From the IMG/VR virus record IMGVR_UViG_3300033143_006648, positions 1 through 37,017 of that record: a stretch of DNA of 37,017 bases. One strand, 5' to 3'. The notes under the pieces were generated by a model, which was given only the letters and a program-made list of their open reading frames with translations, had not been told where the DNA came from and did not search any database. Every line of letters starts with the position of its first letter. Position 1 is the first letter of the stretch. Made by a program: the position numbers and the translations under genes. This document shows, in pieces, positions 1 to 6,095 of the stretch. This DNA is from a virus.

Positions 1-114
1 AGTCAATTGTTGTGGGGAAAAAGAAGTATTGGCTTCAATTTGAGATTCAGGAGTTGCAAGATGGGTGGAGTTGTCAATATAAGAGTTTTCCAAGAGCAGT
101 AAAATTTTTTGAAG
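1..114. repeat. Terminal direct repeat marking circular closure (left copy)
   Basis: These 114 bases are identical to 36904-37017. A reading frame that opens at 36690 continues through the right copy and, when joined here, runs in the same frame to a stop at 236. The simplest reading is a circular contig whose ends overlap, giving a unit of 36,903 bp. A short physical terminal repeat of a linear virion genome would look the same, but the uninterrupted gene across the joint favours a circular map or circular permutation. Confidence 0.93.
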
Positions 115-236
115 AAAAAACAATGGCAAATGCAGGAGCCAAAATGCTTATTTATTTAATTGAGAATAAGTTAGTTCCGGCCGAGAATCGCCCGGAGAAA
201 ACGGCCACGCCCGCCTTAGGAAGTTTGAAAAAATGA
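1..236 (+). CDS. Conserved phage hypothetical protein, 3' part (continues from 36690 across the closure)
   Basis: This is the C-terminal part of a 149-residue protein whose start lies at 36690; codon 72 straddles the closure point. A GTG near position 12 could be called as a start, but only because the frame is cut here. The complete protein has a basic N-terminus (MKIKKQVASLKLSKKLKEL), a central stretch ending in FTVAELGEILPKS, and a C-terminal AGAKMLIYLIENKL helix. From memory it resembles a recurrent small phage protein of unknown function. It overlaps the next gene by four bases (ATGA), so the two are probably translationally coupled. No catalytic motif is visible. Confidence 0.85.
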   Translation, partial: SIVVGKKKYWLQFEIQELQDGWSCQYKSFPRAVKFFEEKTMANAGAKMLIYLIENKLVPAENRPEKTATPALGSLKK

Positions 237-589
237 ATCAGCAAACAGATCAAAAGTCACCGCCTTGTCCCTGTGGTGCCCGTATGGTGCTTCGCCACAG
301 CGCTAAATTTAATCGAGATTTTTTCAGTTGCGAGAAGTATCCGGATTGCAAAAACACCCATTCATCTGATAATGAAGGTCGCCCGGTCGGGATTCCCGCT
401 GACGCCGAAACTCGGAAACTACGCACGGAATTAAAGATAGAATTAGATAAATATTTCTCCATAGGCCAATGGTATGAAAAGGCAAATGAGATAGCCAAAT
501 TCCTAAAATCCAACACCGGGGAAACGAAAGTCGGGGTATTAAATAAAGAACAAATAGAGATATTACTCACGAAATTAAGGAAAACTTGA
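233..589 (+). CDS. Topoisomerase-type zinc-ribbon protein
   Basis: This 118-residue protein opens with a C4 zinc ribbon: CPCGARM, then FFSCEKYPDCKNT, which is the Cys pattern of the zinc fingers at the C-terminus of bacterial topoisomerase I. The rest is helical (KLRTELKIELDKYF, then a GQWYEKANEIAKFLKSN segment) and may form a small DNA-binding partner domain. The ATG overlaps the stop of the preceding gene. It lies in the recombination region, so a role in binding DNA ends or single strands is plausible, but that is inference; only the zinc ribbon is supported directly. Confidence 0.8.
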   Translation: MNQQTDQKSPPCPCGARMVLRHSAKFNRDFFSCEKYPDCKNTHSSDNEGRPVGIPADAETRKLRTELKIELDKYFSIGQWYEKANEIAKFLKSNTGETKVGVLNKEQIEILLTKLRKT

Positions 590-615
590 CAATGACATTA
601 CAATATGATTACATT
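586..615 (+). promoter_or_regulatory. Sigma70-like promoter with leaderless geometry
   Basis: A perfect TTGACA (586-591) is followed 18 bases later by TACATT (610-615), a 4/6 match to TATAAT. The ATG of the next gene is only 7 bases past the -10 box, so transcription would begin at about the start codon. It overlaps the end of the preceding gene. The same TTGACA-N18-TACAnT arrangement occurs at 14909 and 36285, which raises confidence in each. Confidence 0.6.
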
Positions 616-622
616 ATAACCA

Positions 623-823
623 ATGGAAGTAATAAGCCAAAGAAAGATCTATCTAAAAAAGTTGAAAAAGAAAACACGCAAGTTTTGGGTGCAGGTTGTG
701 GCGGACTACAACTCGGGACTTACAGCCGAGCAGATTGCCGAGAAGTATATGAATCCGAAAACCGGGAAAGCGTACAGCCGACAACACATACACGCGATTT
801 TAAAGAAGATGAAAGAGGAGTAA
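623..823 (+). CDS. Small helix-turn-helix DNA-binding protein
   Basis: A 66-residue basic protein. After a Lys-rich N-terminus, residues about 28-65 read like a helix-turn-helix of the kind in small phage regulators: SGLTAEQIAEKYMNPKTG, then SRQHIHAILKKMKEE. A longer frame (586-834) overlaps it in another phase but has no recognisable protein character, so this frame is chosen. There is no Shine-Dalgarno upstream; instead a promoter-like TTGACA-N18-TACATT ends 7 bases before the ATG. It may regulate the following recombination genes, but the target is unknown. Confidence 0.75.
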   Translation: MEVISQRKIYLKKLKKKTRKFWVQVVADYNSGLTAEQIAEKYMNPKTGKAYSRQHIHAILKKMKEE

Positions 824-842
824 TAATTCTATAAACAAAACC

Positions 843-1844
843 ATGCCAGAAAATAAACAAACAGTATTTCAAACACTTCAAAAGATCCAAAAGGAGTTAA
901 AGGCTCCGAAGGGTCAAAAAAACACACATGGAAATTATAATTATAGAAATTGTGAAGATATTCTCGAAGCGGTGAAACCACTTTTAGGAAATTGTGTTGT
1001 TATAATTACCGACAAGATTGTTAAAAAGGGAGATCGATTTTACATTAGAGCAACCGCAAGAATTACCGACGGAAAGAAAAAGATCCCAAATGTAGCCTAT
1101 GCGAGAGAAGTAAAAGAAAGAAAAGGAATGGATGCAAGTCAGATAACTGGGGCAACTAGCTCTTACGCCAGGAAATACGCTCTAAATGGACTCTTTGCTA
1201 TCGATGACACTAAGGATGCCGACACTCAAGATAATAGTGTTAGCGCCCCTCAAGCACAGCCACGGGATCAACGTACTACTCCTACGGCGCCACCACGACC
1301 TGCTTTAGCATCTCCGGCACAAAGAGGGACCATTCTTCATCTGGGAGCCAAATTAGGACATGACGAAACAAACACTTTTGCGATTGTAGTAAAGCATTAT
1401 AAACTTCCGGGCATTACATCTTTAACAATGGAACAGGCCTCTAAAATAATCGAGACACTGAAAGGAAAGGTCGCCAAAAAAGAACAGGATACTTTATTAG
1501 ATGAGCCGGGAGAACAAATGCCGGAAGCTCAAGTGCCACCTACTACACCACCCGCTCCACCGGTGAATGAGGAGGACAATGTAACTGAGAAAAAGATTGA
1601 CGATTTTATAAATGATTTAGATGCAGACGCCCCAGTCACACGCGGAGAAATAGTGTTATTAGAGTCTTTGATGAAGAAAAAAGCCACTGAAATGAAAAAA
1701 GGCTATGACTCAATCGTTAAGAAATTGCTAGAGAAGATGGAAGTGGAGAGGATTGACGATTTGACCAGAAAACAGGTTTTGAAACTTACAGATATTTTGA
1801 CACAAAAGATTGAAGCCGAGGACCCAAATACAACAGTAAAATGA
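843..1844 (+). CDS. erf: ERF-family single-strand annealing protein
   Basis: This 333-residue protein has the hallmark of the ERF superfamily: an N-terminal domain (about 5-125) with THGNYNYRNCEDILEAVKP and the signature GATSSYARKYALNGLFAIDD at about 103-122, followed by DTKDADT. ERF proteins bind single-stranded DNA and anneal complementary strands during phage recombination. After a Pro/Ala-rich linker come two helical segments of similar layout, residues about 160-213 and about 268-325, each ending near an L-T-x-x-Q motif; these look like a duplicated accessory domain separated by a second Pro-rich linker. With the RusA-like gene downstream it forms a minimal recombination set. TATAAA (830-835) lies 7 bases before the ATG. 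Confidence 0.9.
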   Translation: MPENKQTVFQTLQKIQKELKAPKGQKNTHGNYNYRNCEDILEAVKPLLGNCVVIITDKIVKKGDRFYIRATARITDGKKKIPNVAYAREVKERKGMDASQITGATSSYARKYALNGLFAIDDTKDADTQDNSVSAPQAQPRDQRTTPTAPPRPALASPAQRGTILHLGAKLGHDETNTFAIVVKHYKLPGITSLTMEQASKIIETLKGKVAKKEQDTLLDEPGEQMPEAQVPPTTPPAPPVNEEDNVTEKKIDDFINDLDADAPVTRGEIVLLESLMKKKATEMKKGYDSIVKKLLEKMEVERIDDLTRKQVLKLTDILTQKIEAEDPNTTVK

Positions 1845-2080
1845 GTAAAGCAAAAAGAGAATTTAACAGCAAAGTTTATATTAGTAGATCAAATTTTAAA
1901 ATCGAACACGGGAGATTTATAAGTAAAGGAACTCAGTGGACTTATGTTTTATTTAAAAATGGCAACGTTGGCGGGTTTAAGGATGAGATTGTTTTTAGCG
2001 ACAAAAATGATGCCCTTGAGGATTTAATCAAAAATTTGAAAGAAAAAATAATTATTGATGCAAAAACAAAAGTAAAATGA
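1841..2080 (+). CDS. Hypothetical small basic protein
   Basis: A 79-residue protein of unknown function, translationally coupled to the ERF gene by a four-base ATGA overlap and to the next gene in the same way. The first half looks beta-rich with conserved-looking aromatics (GTQWTYVLFKNGNVGGF); the second half is an amphipathic acidic-to-basic helix (NDALEDLIKNLKEKII). There are no cysteines and no membrane segment. Tight packing in a run of overlapping genes is the main evidence that it is translated. Confidence 0.65.
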   Translation: MSKAKREFNSKVYISRSNFKIEHGRFISKGTQWTYVLFKNGNVGGFKDEIVFSDKNDALEDLIKNLKEKIIIDAKTKVK

Positions 2081-2310
2081 GTAAAAAATCAACATTTTAT
2101 AAATTATCAAAAAAAGAAGCCGTTGAGTTAGTTGTGGGAGATCAAGATTTGAAGTTGGATATTATAAAAAACATGGAACACTACGGAGGAAGTTTTGTAA
2201 GATCTCTTGCTGAATGCACGAAAAGGGCGGATCAAATCAATTTAAAAAGACTAGTAAGGGCTTTTATTGTTTATTTTGTTAAATATCAACCTAGTAAGTG
2301 GAAAAAATGA
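2077..2310 (+). CDS. Conserved phage hypothetical protein
   Basis: A 77-residue protein with ATGA overlaps at both ends. The C-terminal half, GGSFVRSLAECTKRADQINL followed by KRLVRAFIVYFVKY, resembles a short helical protein common in phages of diverse bacteria, where the usual pattern is a ...LAEC..RAD..N..KL..AF..Y... string. Its function is not established to my knowledge. The location between recombination genes suggests an early accessory role. Confidence 0.7.
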   Translation: MSKKSTFYKLSKKEAVELVVGDQDLKLDIIKNMEHYGGSFVRSLAECTKRADQINLKRLVRAFIVYFVKYQPSKWKK

Positions 2311-2675
2311 GTGAAATGACACTTAAATTCAGAGCATTAATGAAAAACCAATTTGGTGGTAGGTGGCTTTATTGGGATATTACCAGACCATTTAGAGTGG
2401 AGTCGTTGAAAATTGAAACAGCTTGCCAGTTTACAGGTCAAAAAGACAAAGACGGAAGAGATATATATTTTGGGGACATCTTACGAGTTGAAGGTAGTAA
2501 AAAGAATTTTGAAGTAACTTGGATTGATGCGTACTCTGGGTTTGGAATAATCGGATTCGATGGCCGTGTAGGTAGGAGTGTTATTCCACCCGCTCCACAT
2601 AAACACACTTGGAGGATAAGTGGCTTTGTAACTGTAATCGGAAATAAGTTTGAAAATCCCGCTTTAATAACATGA
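2307..2675 (+). CDS. YopX-family protein
   Basis: A 122-residue protein matching the layout of the YopX family of phage proteins: an N-terminal FRALMKNQFGGRWLYWDI segment, the core FTGQKDKDGRDIYFGDILRV at about 48-67, a beta-rich middle, and a terminal VTVIGNKFENPAL. YopX-family members are widespread early phage proteins of unresolved function with an oligomeric beta-barrel-like fold. The ATG at 2307 is chosen over an in-frame GTG at 2298 because it gives the ATGA coupling seen throughout this run. It overlaps the next gene by four bases. Confidence 0.85.
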   Translation: MSEMTLKFRALMKNQFGGRWLYWDITRPFRVESLKIETACQFTGQKDKDGRDIYFGDILRVEGSKKNFEVTWIDAYSGFGIIGFDGRVGRSVIPPAPHKHTWRISGFVTVIGNKFENPALIT

Positions 2676-3118
2676 CAGTAATATCAATAAAAGGAAGAAT
2701 TTACTCAAAGAAGAACTCACGACAGATGATCCGTCGGAAGAATAGGGTCTTTTTCGTTCCAAGTGGAGCGTATCAGAAATTTGCTAGAGAAGCGGTACAA
2801 CAGATCCAAGAGCAATTTCCGGCACTCCTCACAACTTCCAAGCCAATGTTTTCAGGTCCGGTGAGTGTTCATACAGATATTTTCGTTCCGGGAAAGATCA
2901 GGGTCGATGGAGACAACTTGCACACTAGCTTGTTAGATATTTTAGAGGATGCAAAGGTAATAGCCGATGATAATAATGTACTCATCGGGAGCTACAAAAA
3001 GATCATGGGAGTATCTGAGTGGGGCGCTAACATAGGAATAAGATCTTTGACTGGGGGGGAATTAGAAAAATACAAAGAAAGGAGAGAAAATGAGCCTGCT
3101 CGATCGTATCCTCACTAA
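2672..3118 (+). CDS. rusA: RusA-family Holliday junction resolvase
   Basis: A 148-residue protein with the RusA signature: basic N-terminus (IYSKKNSRQMIRRKNR), then DGDNLHTSLLDILEDAKVIA with acidic residues at about 79, 81, 93, 99 and 100, the usual metal-binding carboxylates of this nuclease family. RusA-type enzymes act as dimers that cut Holliday junctions, here probably resolving branches before packaging. Its length is typical of phage RusA. It overlaps the downstream zinc-ribbon gene by 29 bases, so the last ten codons are read in two frames. Confidence 0.88.
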   Translation: MTVISIKGRIYSKKNSRQMIRRKNRVFFVPSGAYQKFAREAVQQIQEQFPALLTTSKPMFSGPVSVHTDIFVPGKIRVDGDNLHTSLLDILEDAKVIADDNNVLIGSYKKIMGVSEWGANIGIRSLTGGELEKYKERRENEPARSYPH

Positions 3119-3287
3119 ACCGGATAACTTCAAAAAACGACAGATGTATTTTTTCACCTGCAATAAATGTGGAAAGAATAGAAGGCAATCACTTATTAAA
3201 GAAAGAGCCGACAAGGGACTTTGTGCAAAATGTAGAAGAAACGTAGTACCGGATTTGCAAAGACACTTATTTGGAGGGGGTGCTTAA
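3090..3287 (+). CDS. Small zinc-ribbon protein
   Basis: A 65-residue protein with two CxxC pairs, CNKCGK at about 24-29 and CAKCRR at about 45-50, spaced as in a treble-clef or zinc ribbon. A good Shine-Dalgarno (AAAGGAGAG) precedes the ATG by about six bases. It overlaps the end of the resolvase gene and its own 3' end carries the Shine-Dalgarno of the next gene. Such phage zinc ribbons usually bind nucleic acid or host proteins; the partner cannot be told from the sequence. Confidence 0.75.
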   Translation: MSLLDRILTKPDNFKKRQMYFFTCNKCGKNRRQSLIKERADKGLCAKCRRNVVPDLQRHLFGGGA

Positions 3288-3288
3288 A

Positions 3289-3453
3289 ATGAATGAAAAC
3301 TGGAAACCTAGTTGGTGGCAGAGAATATTGTTTAAATTTAAAAGAACACACATTGCTTACGACTCCGGAAATGAAAGTGACCATTCAGTAACAATACTTT
3401 TCAAAAGATTAGGTGACAGGATCTTAATTATTGGAGAAAAAATTGAAAAATGA
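3289..3453 (+). CDS. Hypothetical 54-residue protein
   Basis: Start chosen at the ATG 8 bases after a GGAGGGGG run (3273-3280), not at the in-frame TTG further upstream, which would place the Shine-Dalgarno inside the gene. The product begins MNENWKPSWWQRILFKF and ends RILIIGEKIEK; the aromatic, basic N-terminus could be membrane-peripheral, but no true membrane span is present. Function unknown. It is one of five genes sharing a GGGGGTG-N6-ATG initiation module. Confidence 0.6.
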   Translation: MNENWKPSWWQRILFKFKRTHIAYDSGNESDHSVTILFKRLGDRILIIGEKIEK

Positions 3454-3459
3454 CACATT

Positions 3460-3657
3460 ATGCCTAAATTTATAGTTAAATTCATAAGCACTTTAAGTAT
3501 TCCGGTGGAGGGGAAGAATAAAAAGGATGCAGTCTATCAAGCGAATCTTAAATATAAAACTGATTCGAGGAAGTTTGATCAGGAATATAGTCGAAAGACA
3601 ATTACGGTTAAAAGAGATCGGGGAAATAAAGAAATAAAAAGAAAAGGGGGTGAGTAA
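3460..3657 (+). CDS. Hypothetical basic protein
   Basis: A 65-residue, Lys/Arg-rich protein. The pattern KFISTLSIPVEGKNKKDAVYQANLKY resembles a short beta-strand followed by an alpha helix, as in small phage proteins that pair one N-terminal strand with an EAxxxA helix. Its last codons (KRKGGE) double as the GGGGG Shine-Dalgarno of the following gene. No cysteines, no membrane span, function unknown. Confidence 0.6.
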   Translation: MPKFIVKFISTLSIPVEGKNKKDAVYQANLKYKTDSRKFDQEYSRKTITVKRDRGNKEIKRKGGE

Positions 3658-3658
3658 T

Positions 3659-4027
3659 ATGGCACATCGAAGAATAACGAGATCAGAATTTAATTATATA
3701 AAAGACCTGCTCGCAAAATACAGAAAACATGACAAAGTTGCTGAGATCTGTGGAAGATCAAGAAGTGCATTACGTTATATCGAAAAAGCAAATAACTTTT
3801 CAGAATATTTAAGGATCAGGCCCGGAAAAACTCAAGTGAAAAAGAGAAAATATGCAAAAAGGAGAACGACCAAAAGAGTCGTTGTTGTCCCGGGAAAGTG
3901 TTACTCCGGCGCAATTTTGAAGATGAATAGCAGGATGTTAAAACAACTTAAAGATATTTACATTTTGATATTTGTAATGGGGTTCATTGCTCTTATTGAA
4001 TTGACCCTTATAATGAAGTTACAATAG
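3659..4027 (+). CDS. Membrane-anchored helix-turn-helix protein
   Basis: A 122-residue protein with an N-terminal helix-turn-helix-like segment (ITRSEFNYIKDLLAKY, then VAEICGRSRSALRYIEKAN, residues about 6-44), a strongly basic middle (KKRKYAKRRTTKR) and a C-terminal hydrophobic stretch at about 98-119 (ILIFVMGFIALIELTLIM) long enough to span the membrane. DNA binding plus membrane anchoring could tether phage DNA to the envelope or couple a membrane signal to transcription; both are inference. The ATG is preceded at 8 bases by GGGGG; an in-frame GTG nine bases upstream is treated as part of that ribosome-binding module. Confidence 0.7.
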   Translation: MAHRRITRSEFNYIKDLLAKYRKHDKVAEICGRSRSALRYIEKANNFSEYLRIRPGKTQVKKRKYAKRRTTKRVVVVPGKCYSGAILKMNSRMLKQLKDIYILIFVMGFIALIELTLIMKLQ

Positions 4028-4144
4028 AAAGACAGAATTGAATTTTAAGCGGGACGCAGAAGATGCATTGTTTAGGAAGCTAAGGACTCCTGTTGTTTTG
4101 TACCTGCATCCTGCTAAGAGTTTAATCGAAAGGAAGTGATAAAA

Positions 4145-4363
4145 ATGCCAGAAAACAAGAAAAAGAAAAAACATGAAAAAATAGAAAAACTACCTATCAA
4201 GATTGTTTTAACACCCAAGCAAGACTTTGGTTATTTGAAGGGGAGAGTGTCATTGAAATTTACCCTTCAAACAGATCACAAGGCCGATCTCGAGGACTTT
4301 TTAGAGTGCATGATTCAAGCTGAAAAAGATGTAAAGAAGGTTTTGGAGGATCTAAAAAAATGA
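4145..4363 (+). CDS. Hypothetical basic protein
   Basis: A 72-residue protein, start chosen at the ATG 8 bases after AGGAAG. A Lys-rich head precedes a beta-strand-like segment (IKIVLTPKQDFGYLKGRVSLKF) and a helical tail (LEDFLECMIQAEKDVKKVLEDL). Function unknown. It is coupled to the next gene by an ATGA overlap. The 117 bases before it hold no gene I can support. Confidence 0.6.
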   Translation: MPENKKKKKHEKIEKLPIKIVLTPKQDFGYLKGRVSLKFTLQTDHKADLEDFLECMIQAEKDVKKVLEDLKK

Positions 4364-4845
4364 GTGACGTGATAAATATACGGACATATTATTGTAAGAA
4401 ATGTGAGTTTGAAACAACGACTTATGCTCGTCTAAGCTCTCATAGGGTTGTGACTGGCCATATAGGATATACATTTACGAGAAAACCAGAAAAGACATCA
4501 TCCGAAGATGAAATTGCAAAAATAAGAAAAAGGAATGGCATTACTCCCAATAATAGGAATGGTAGAAGGCCTCTTACAAAACCTATTTATATTCCGATCC
4601 CCACCCAGGTGTCGTTTGCGAAAAGATGCACAAAGCTTAAAAGACCCATGTGGAAGTTGGCAGATGAGATTTTTTTAAGTTTCTTAAAAAGAGGTACAAT
4701 GATAAATATATTGAAAAAAGAGATCGAGTGGCACAAAAACAACACGATTGGCGGTCATACACGAACCTTTATGAATGGAATGGTCGCGGGTTTAGAGCAA
4801 GCAGTCAAACAACAAAAACTTAACCACAATAAACACACAAAATGA
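4360..4845 (+). CDS. C2H2 zinc-finger protein
   Basis: A 161-residue protein starting with a classical C2H2 finger: C12-x2-C15-x12-H28-x5-H34 (YCKKCEFETTTYARLSSHR, then VTGH). Such TFIIIA-type spacing is uncommon in bacteria and phages. The remainder is basic and helical: KPIYIPIPTQVSFAKRCTKL, then WKLADEIFLSFLKRGT, and a C-terminal helix. The last eight residues (LNHNKHTK) and the bases encoding them are identical to the end of the gene finishing at 5639. A DNA- or RNA-binding role is likely from the finger; the target is unknown. Confidence 0.75.
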   Translation: MSDVINIRTYYCKKCEFETTTYARLSSHRVVTGHIGYTFTRKPEKTSSEDEIAKIRKRNGITPNNRNGRRPLTKPIYIPIPTQVSFAKRCTKLKRPMWKLADEIFLSFLKRGTMINILKKEIEWHKNNTIGGHTRTFMNGMVAGLEQAVKQQKLNHNKHTK

Positions 4846-4847
4846 AA
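4813..4847 (+). repeat. 35-bp direct repeat, copy 1
   Basis: This 35-base stretch is identical to 5607-5641. It covers the last codons, stop and a few following bases of the C2H2 finger gene and gives it the same LNHNKHTK ending as the gene at 5292. The genes are otherwise unrelated, so the repeat looks like a joint left by recombination or a conserved 3'-end/start-proximal element rather than a duplicated gene. Confidence 0.9.
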
Positions 4848-4921
4848 AGATGTATAGCAAAACATCAAATAACTAAACAAGTTTAAAAAGATGTAAAGAA
4901 TATGGGGAAGATAAAAGAAAT

Positions 4922-5065
4922 ATGCCGTGGATAGATAAAAAAAATAAACAAATAAGAAGCATAAGTGGTGAGGTTGTTGCGACCTTTAAAAAATATAAAG
5001 ATGAAAAAACATGGAAGTACGCAAGTAAATCAGCACCGAAAAACAGAAGAATTAAACCAAACTAA
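4922..5065 (+). CDS. Small basic hypothetical protein
   Basis: A 47-residue frame beginning MPWIDKKNKQIRSISG and ending KNRRIKPN, in an otherwise empty 230-base gap. It is rich in Lys and Arg, has two Trp, and is preceded by GGGGAAG about 11 bases upstream. The spacing is long, so the start is uncertain. It fits the density of small genes in this region, but composition alone could produce such a frame. Confidence 0.45.
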   Translation: MPWIDKKNKQIRSISGEVVATFKKYKDEKTWKYASKSAPKNRRIKPN

Positions 5066-5073
5066 TAAAGGAT

Positions 5074-5295
5074 ATGAAGAAAAAAGAATTTGAAGAAATA
5101 ATTGAAAAAAATATTACAAGCAGAATGTTTTATTCTCGTGATATTGACAAGATTTGGAAATGGGTCGAAAAACAAATTAACAAAGCTAAACAAAAAGGAA
5201 GAGAGGAAGAAAGAAAAAGAGTTCAAGGTATTATTAATGAAGCATCTGTCCTTTTAAAAATAGACAAGTTTGAATATGTTAAAGAACATTTATGA
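5074..5295 (+). CDS. Hypothetical coiled-coil protein
   Basis: A 73-residue, highly charged protein (KQINKAKQKGREEERKRVQG) predicted by eye to be almost entirely helical, with a central coiled-coil segment. A short AAGGA lies just before the ATG. It is coupled to the next gene by an ATGA overlap. No motif assigns a function; small early phage coiled coils often bind host proteins, but there is no direct support for that here. Confidence 0.6.
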   Translation: MKKKEFEEIIEKNITSRMFYSRDIDKIWKWVEKQINKAKQKGREEERKRVQGIINEASVLLKIDKFEYVKEHL

Positions 5296-5639
5296 ATAAA
5301 AAACTAACCAAAAAGGTGGAGGAGATATTGGAAGAGGCTTTTTGGAATGTTTGCTTAGAGGCACACAAAGACGTGGCAAAAGGCTATTCCTATGAACACA
5401 GGTATGGTTTAACTAAAACAACCAAACAACTCACCTCTCTATTCCAAAAAGAAATATCAGACGCTTTAGAGGGGACGAAAATAAAAGATGAGACTACTAT
5501 CAACATAGTAAATTTAAAAGCGAGAGGTGTTGAAAATTTAACGTCTTACTCTGAGGGTGTATCGGATATGATTAAAGAACACAACAAGCGGATAGATAAG
5601 AGGAGTCAAAAACTTAACCACAATAAACACACAAAATGA
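5292..5639 (+). CDS. Hypothetical protein ending in the LNHNKHTK repeat
   Basis: A 115-residue charged, helical protein. The first part (KKVEEILEEAFWNVCLEAHK) and the middle (LTSLFQKEISDALEG) are amphipathic. The C-terminal LNHNKHTK is encoded by a 35-bp stretch identical to the end of the C2H2 finger gene about 800 bases upstream. It is coupled to its upstream neighbour by ATGA, and its stop overlaps the start of a further small frame. Function unknown. Confidence 0.6.
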   Translation: MNKKLTKKVEEILEEAFWNVCLEAHKDVAKGYSYEHRYGLTKTTKQLTSLFQKEISDALEGTKIKDETTINIVNLKARGVENLTSYSEGVSDMIKEHNKRIDKRSQKLNHNKHTK

Positions 5640-5641
5640 AA
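5607..5641 (+). repeat. 35-bp direct repeat, copy 2
   Basis: Exact second copy of the 35-base stretch at 4813-4847, again covering the final codons and stop of a gene. In this copy the ATG inside the element (5636) opens a 59-residue frame, whereas the corresponding ATG in copy 1 opens only a 14-codon frame. Confidence 0.9.
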
Positions 5642-5815
5642 GAAGATCTGTCAAAAAACACTGAGTTTTCGGGTGATTTGAATTGTAATTGCGCAAACAG
5701 AAGATGTCAAAATCCTCCGGAAGAAGGAGGAGATGTTATTATGAAAAAATATAAGAATCAAATAGCCTGCGCTACTGAGCGCAAGCCGGAAGGGGGTGAA
5801 AGAAATGCATTATAG
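5636..5815 (+). CDS. Small cysteine-containing hypothetical protein
   Basis: A 59-residue frame whose ATG overlaps the preceding TGA (ATGA), as for most genes here. It contains LNCNCANRRCQNPP and a later NQIACATERKP, so four cysteines in all, which could bind a metal. It ends 11 bases inside the next gene, and its last codons carry that gene's GGGGG ribosome-binding module. The coupling supports translation, but the protein has no recognised family and an internal start at MKKYKN is possible. Confidence 0.5.
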   Translation: MKEDLSKNTEFSGDLNCNCANRRCQNPPEEGGDVIMKKYKNQIACATERKPEGGERNAL

Positions 5816-6017
5816 TTATCTAAACGCTAAAAACGAAACGTATTTTTTACATATGCAAGACGTTCAATTGAGGAACGGCGTTATCACTCAAAGGATTTAC
5901 TTTTTCTGTAAAAAGAAAAGGAACAGCCCAAGCGCTGAACCTGTGGTAGATTTGCCGGATGGAATGAGAGTAATTGAAGTTGGAAGCGGATTGCCTTTAT
6001 TGAAGAAGGTACGATGA
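5805..6017 (+). CDS. Conserved small protein (YFLH...GLPLLKK type)
   Basis: A 70-residue protein beginning MHYSYLNAKNETYFLHMQDV and ending MRVIEVGSGLPLLKKVR. I recognise the overall pattern (an N-terminal strand with YFLH, a QRIYFF strand, a DLPDGMRVIE segment and a terminal GLP.LKK) as a short conserved protein seen in many bacterial and archaeal genomes, function unknown. The ATG is 8 bases after GGGGG; the in-frame GTG nine bases upstream belongs to the ribosome-binding module. It is the last gene of the early block before packaging. Confidence 0.7.
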   Translation: MHYSYLNAKNETYFLHMQDVQLRNGVITQRIYFFCKKKRNSPSAEPVVDLPDGMRVIEVGSGLPLLKKVR

Positions 6018-6030
6018 TGTGTTTTTGACC

Positions 6031-6071
6031 GGATGGGTAATCGATGCCTGGCATGGTGCCATTGCCCATCC
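6031..6071 (+). terminator. Inverted repeat between early block and terminase (terminator or packaging-site candidate)
   Basis: GGATGGGTAAT at 6031-6041 pairs with ATTGCCCATCC at 6061-6071, an 11-bp stem with one G-T wobble. The 19-base loop contains a further small stem (TGGCA/TGCCA), so a forked structure is possible. No T-run follows directly. It sits exactly where the early genes end and terS begins, so a terminator, an RNA processing site or a terminase recognition element are all reasonable; the sequence does not decide between them. Confidence 0.5.
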
Positions 6072-6082
6072 CGTTAAGAGAC

Positions 6083-6088
6083 TATAAT
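6083..6088 (+). promoter_or_regulatory. Consensus -10 box (TATAAT) 7 bases before terS
   Basis: A perfect TATAAT ends 7 bases before the terS ATG, which would give a leaderless transcript. No good -35 lies at 16-18 bases; the upstream sequence is occupied by the inverted repeat. Listed because the same -10-to-ATG spacing recurs at other genes lacking a Shine-Dalgarno. Confidence 0.35.
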
Positions 6089-6095
6089 TTTTAAA

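Noticed and set aside
586-834. 82-codon frame overlapping the small helix-turn-helix gene
   Set aside because: No protein-like pattern, whereas the frame at 623-823 gives a coherent helix-turn-helix and ends before the next gene.
4038-4140. 33-codon TTG-started frame between 4027 and 4145
   Set aside because: No Shine-Dalgarno, unusual start and no recognisable pattern; left as unassigned intergenic sequence.
4842-4886. 14-codon frame starting in the first copy of the 35-bp repeat
   Set aside because: Too short and without coupling to a following gene.
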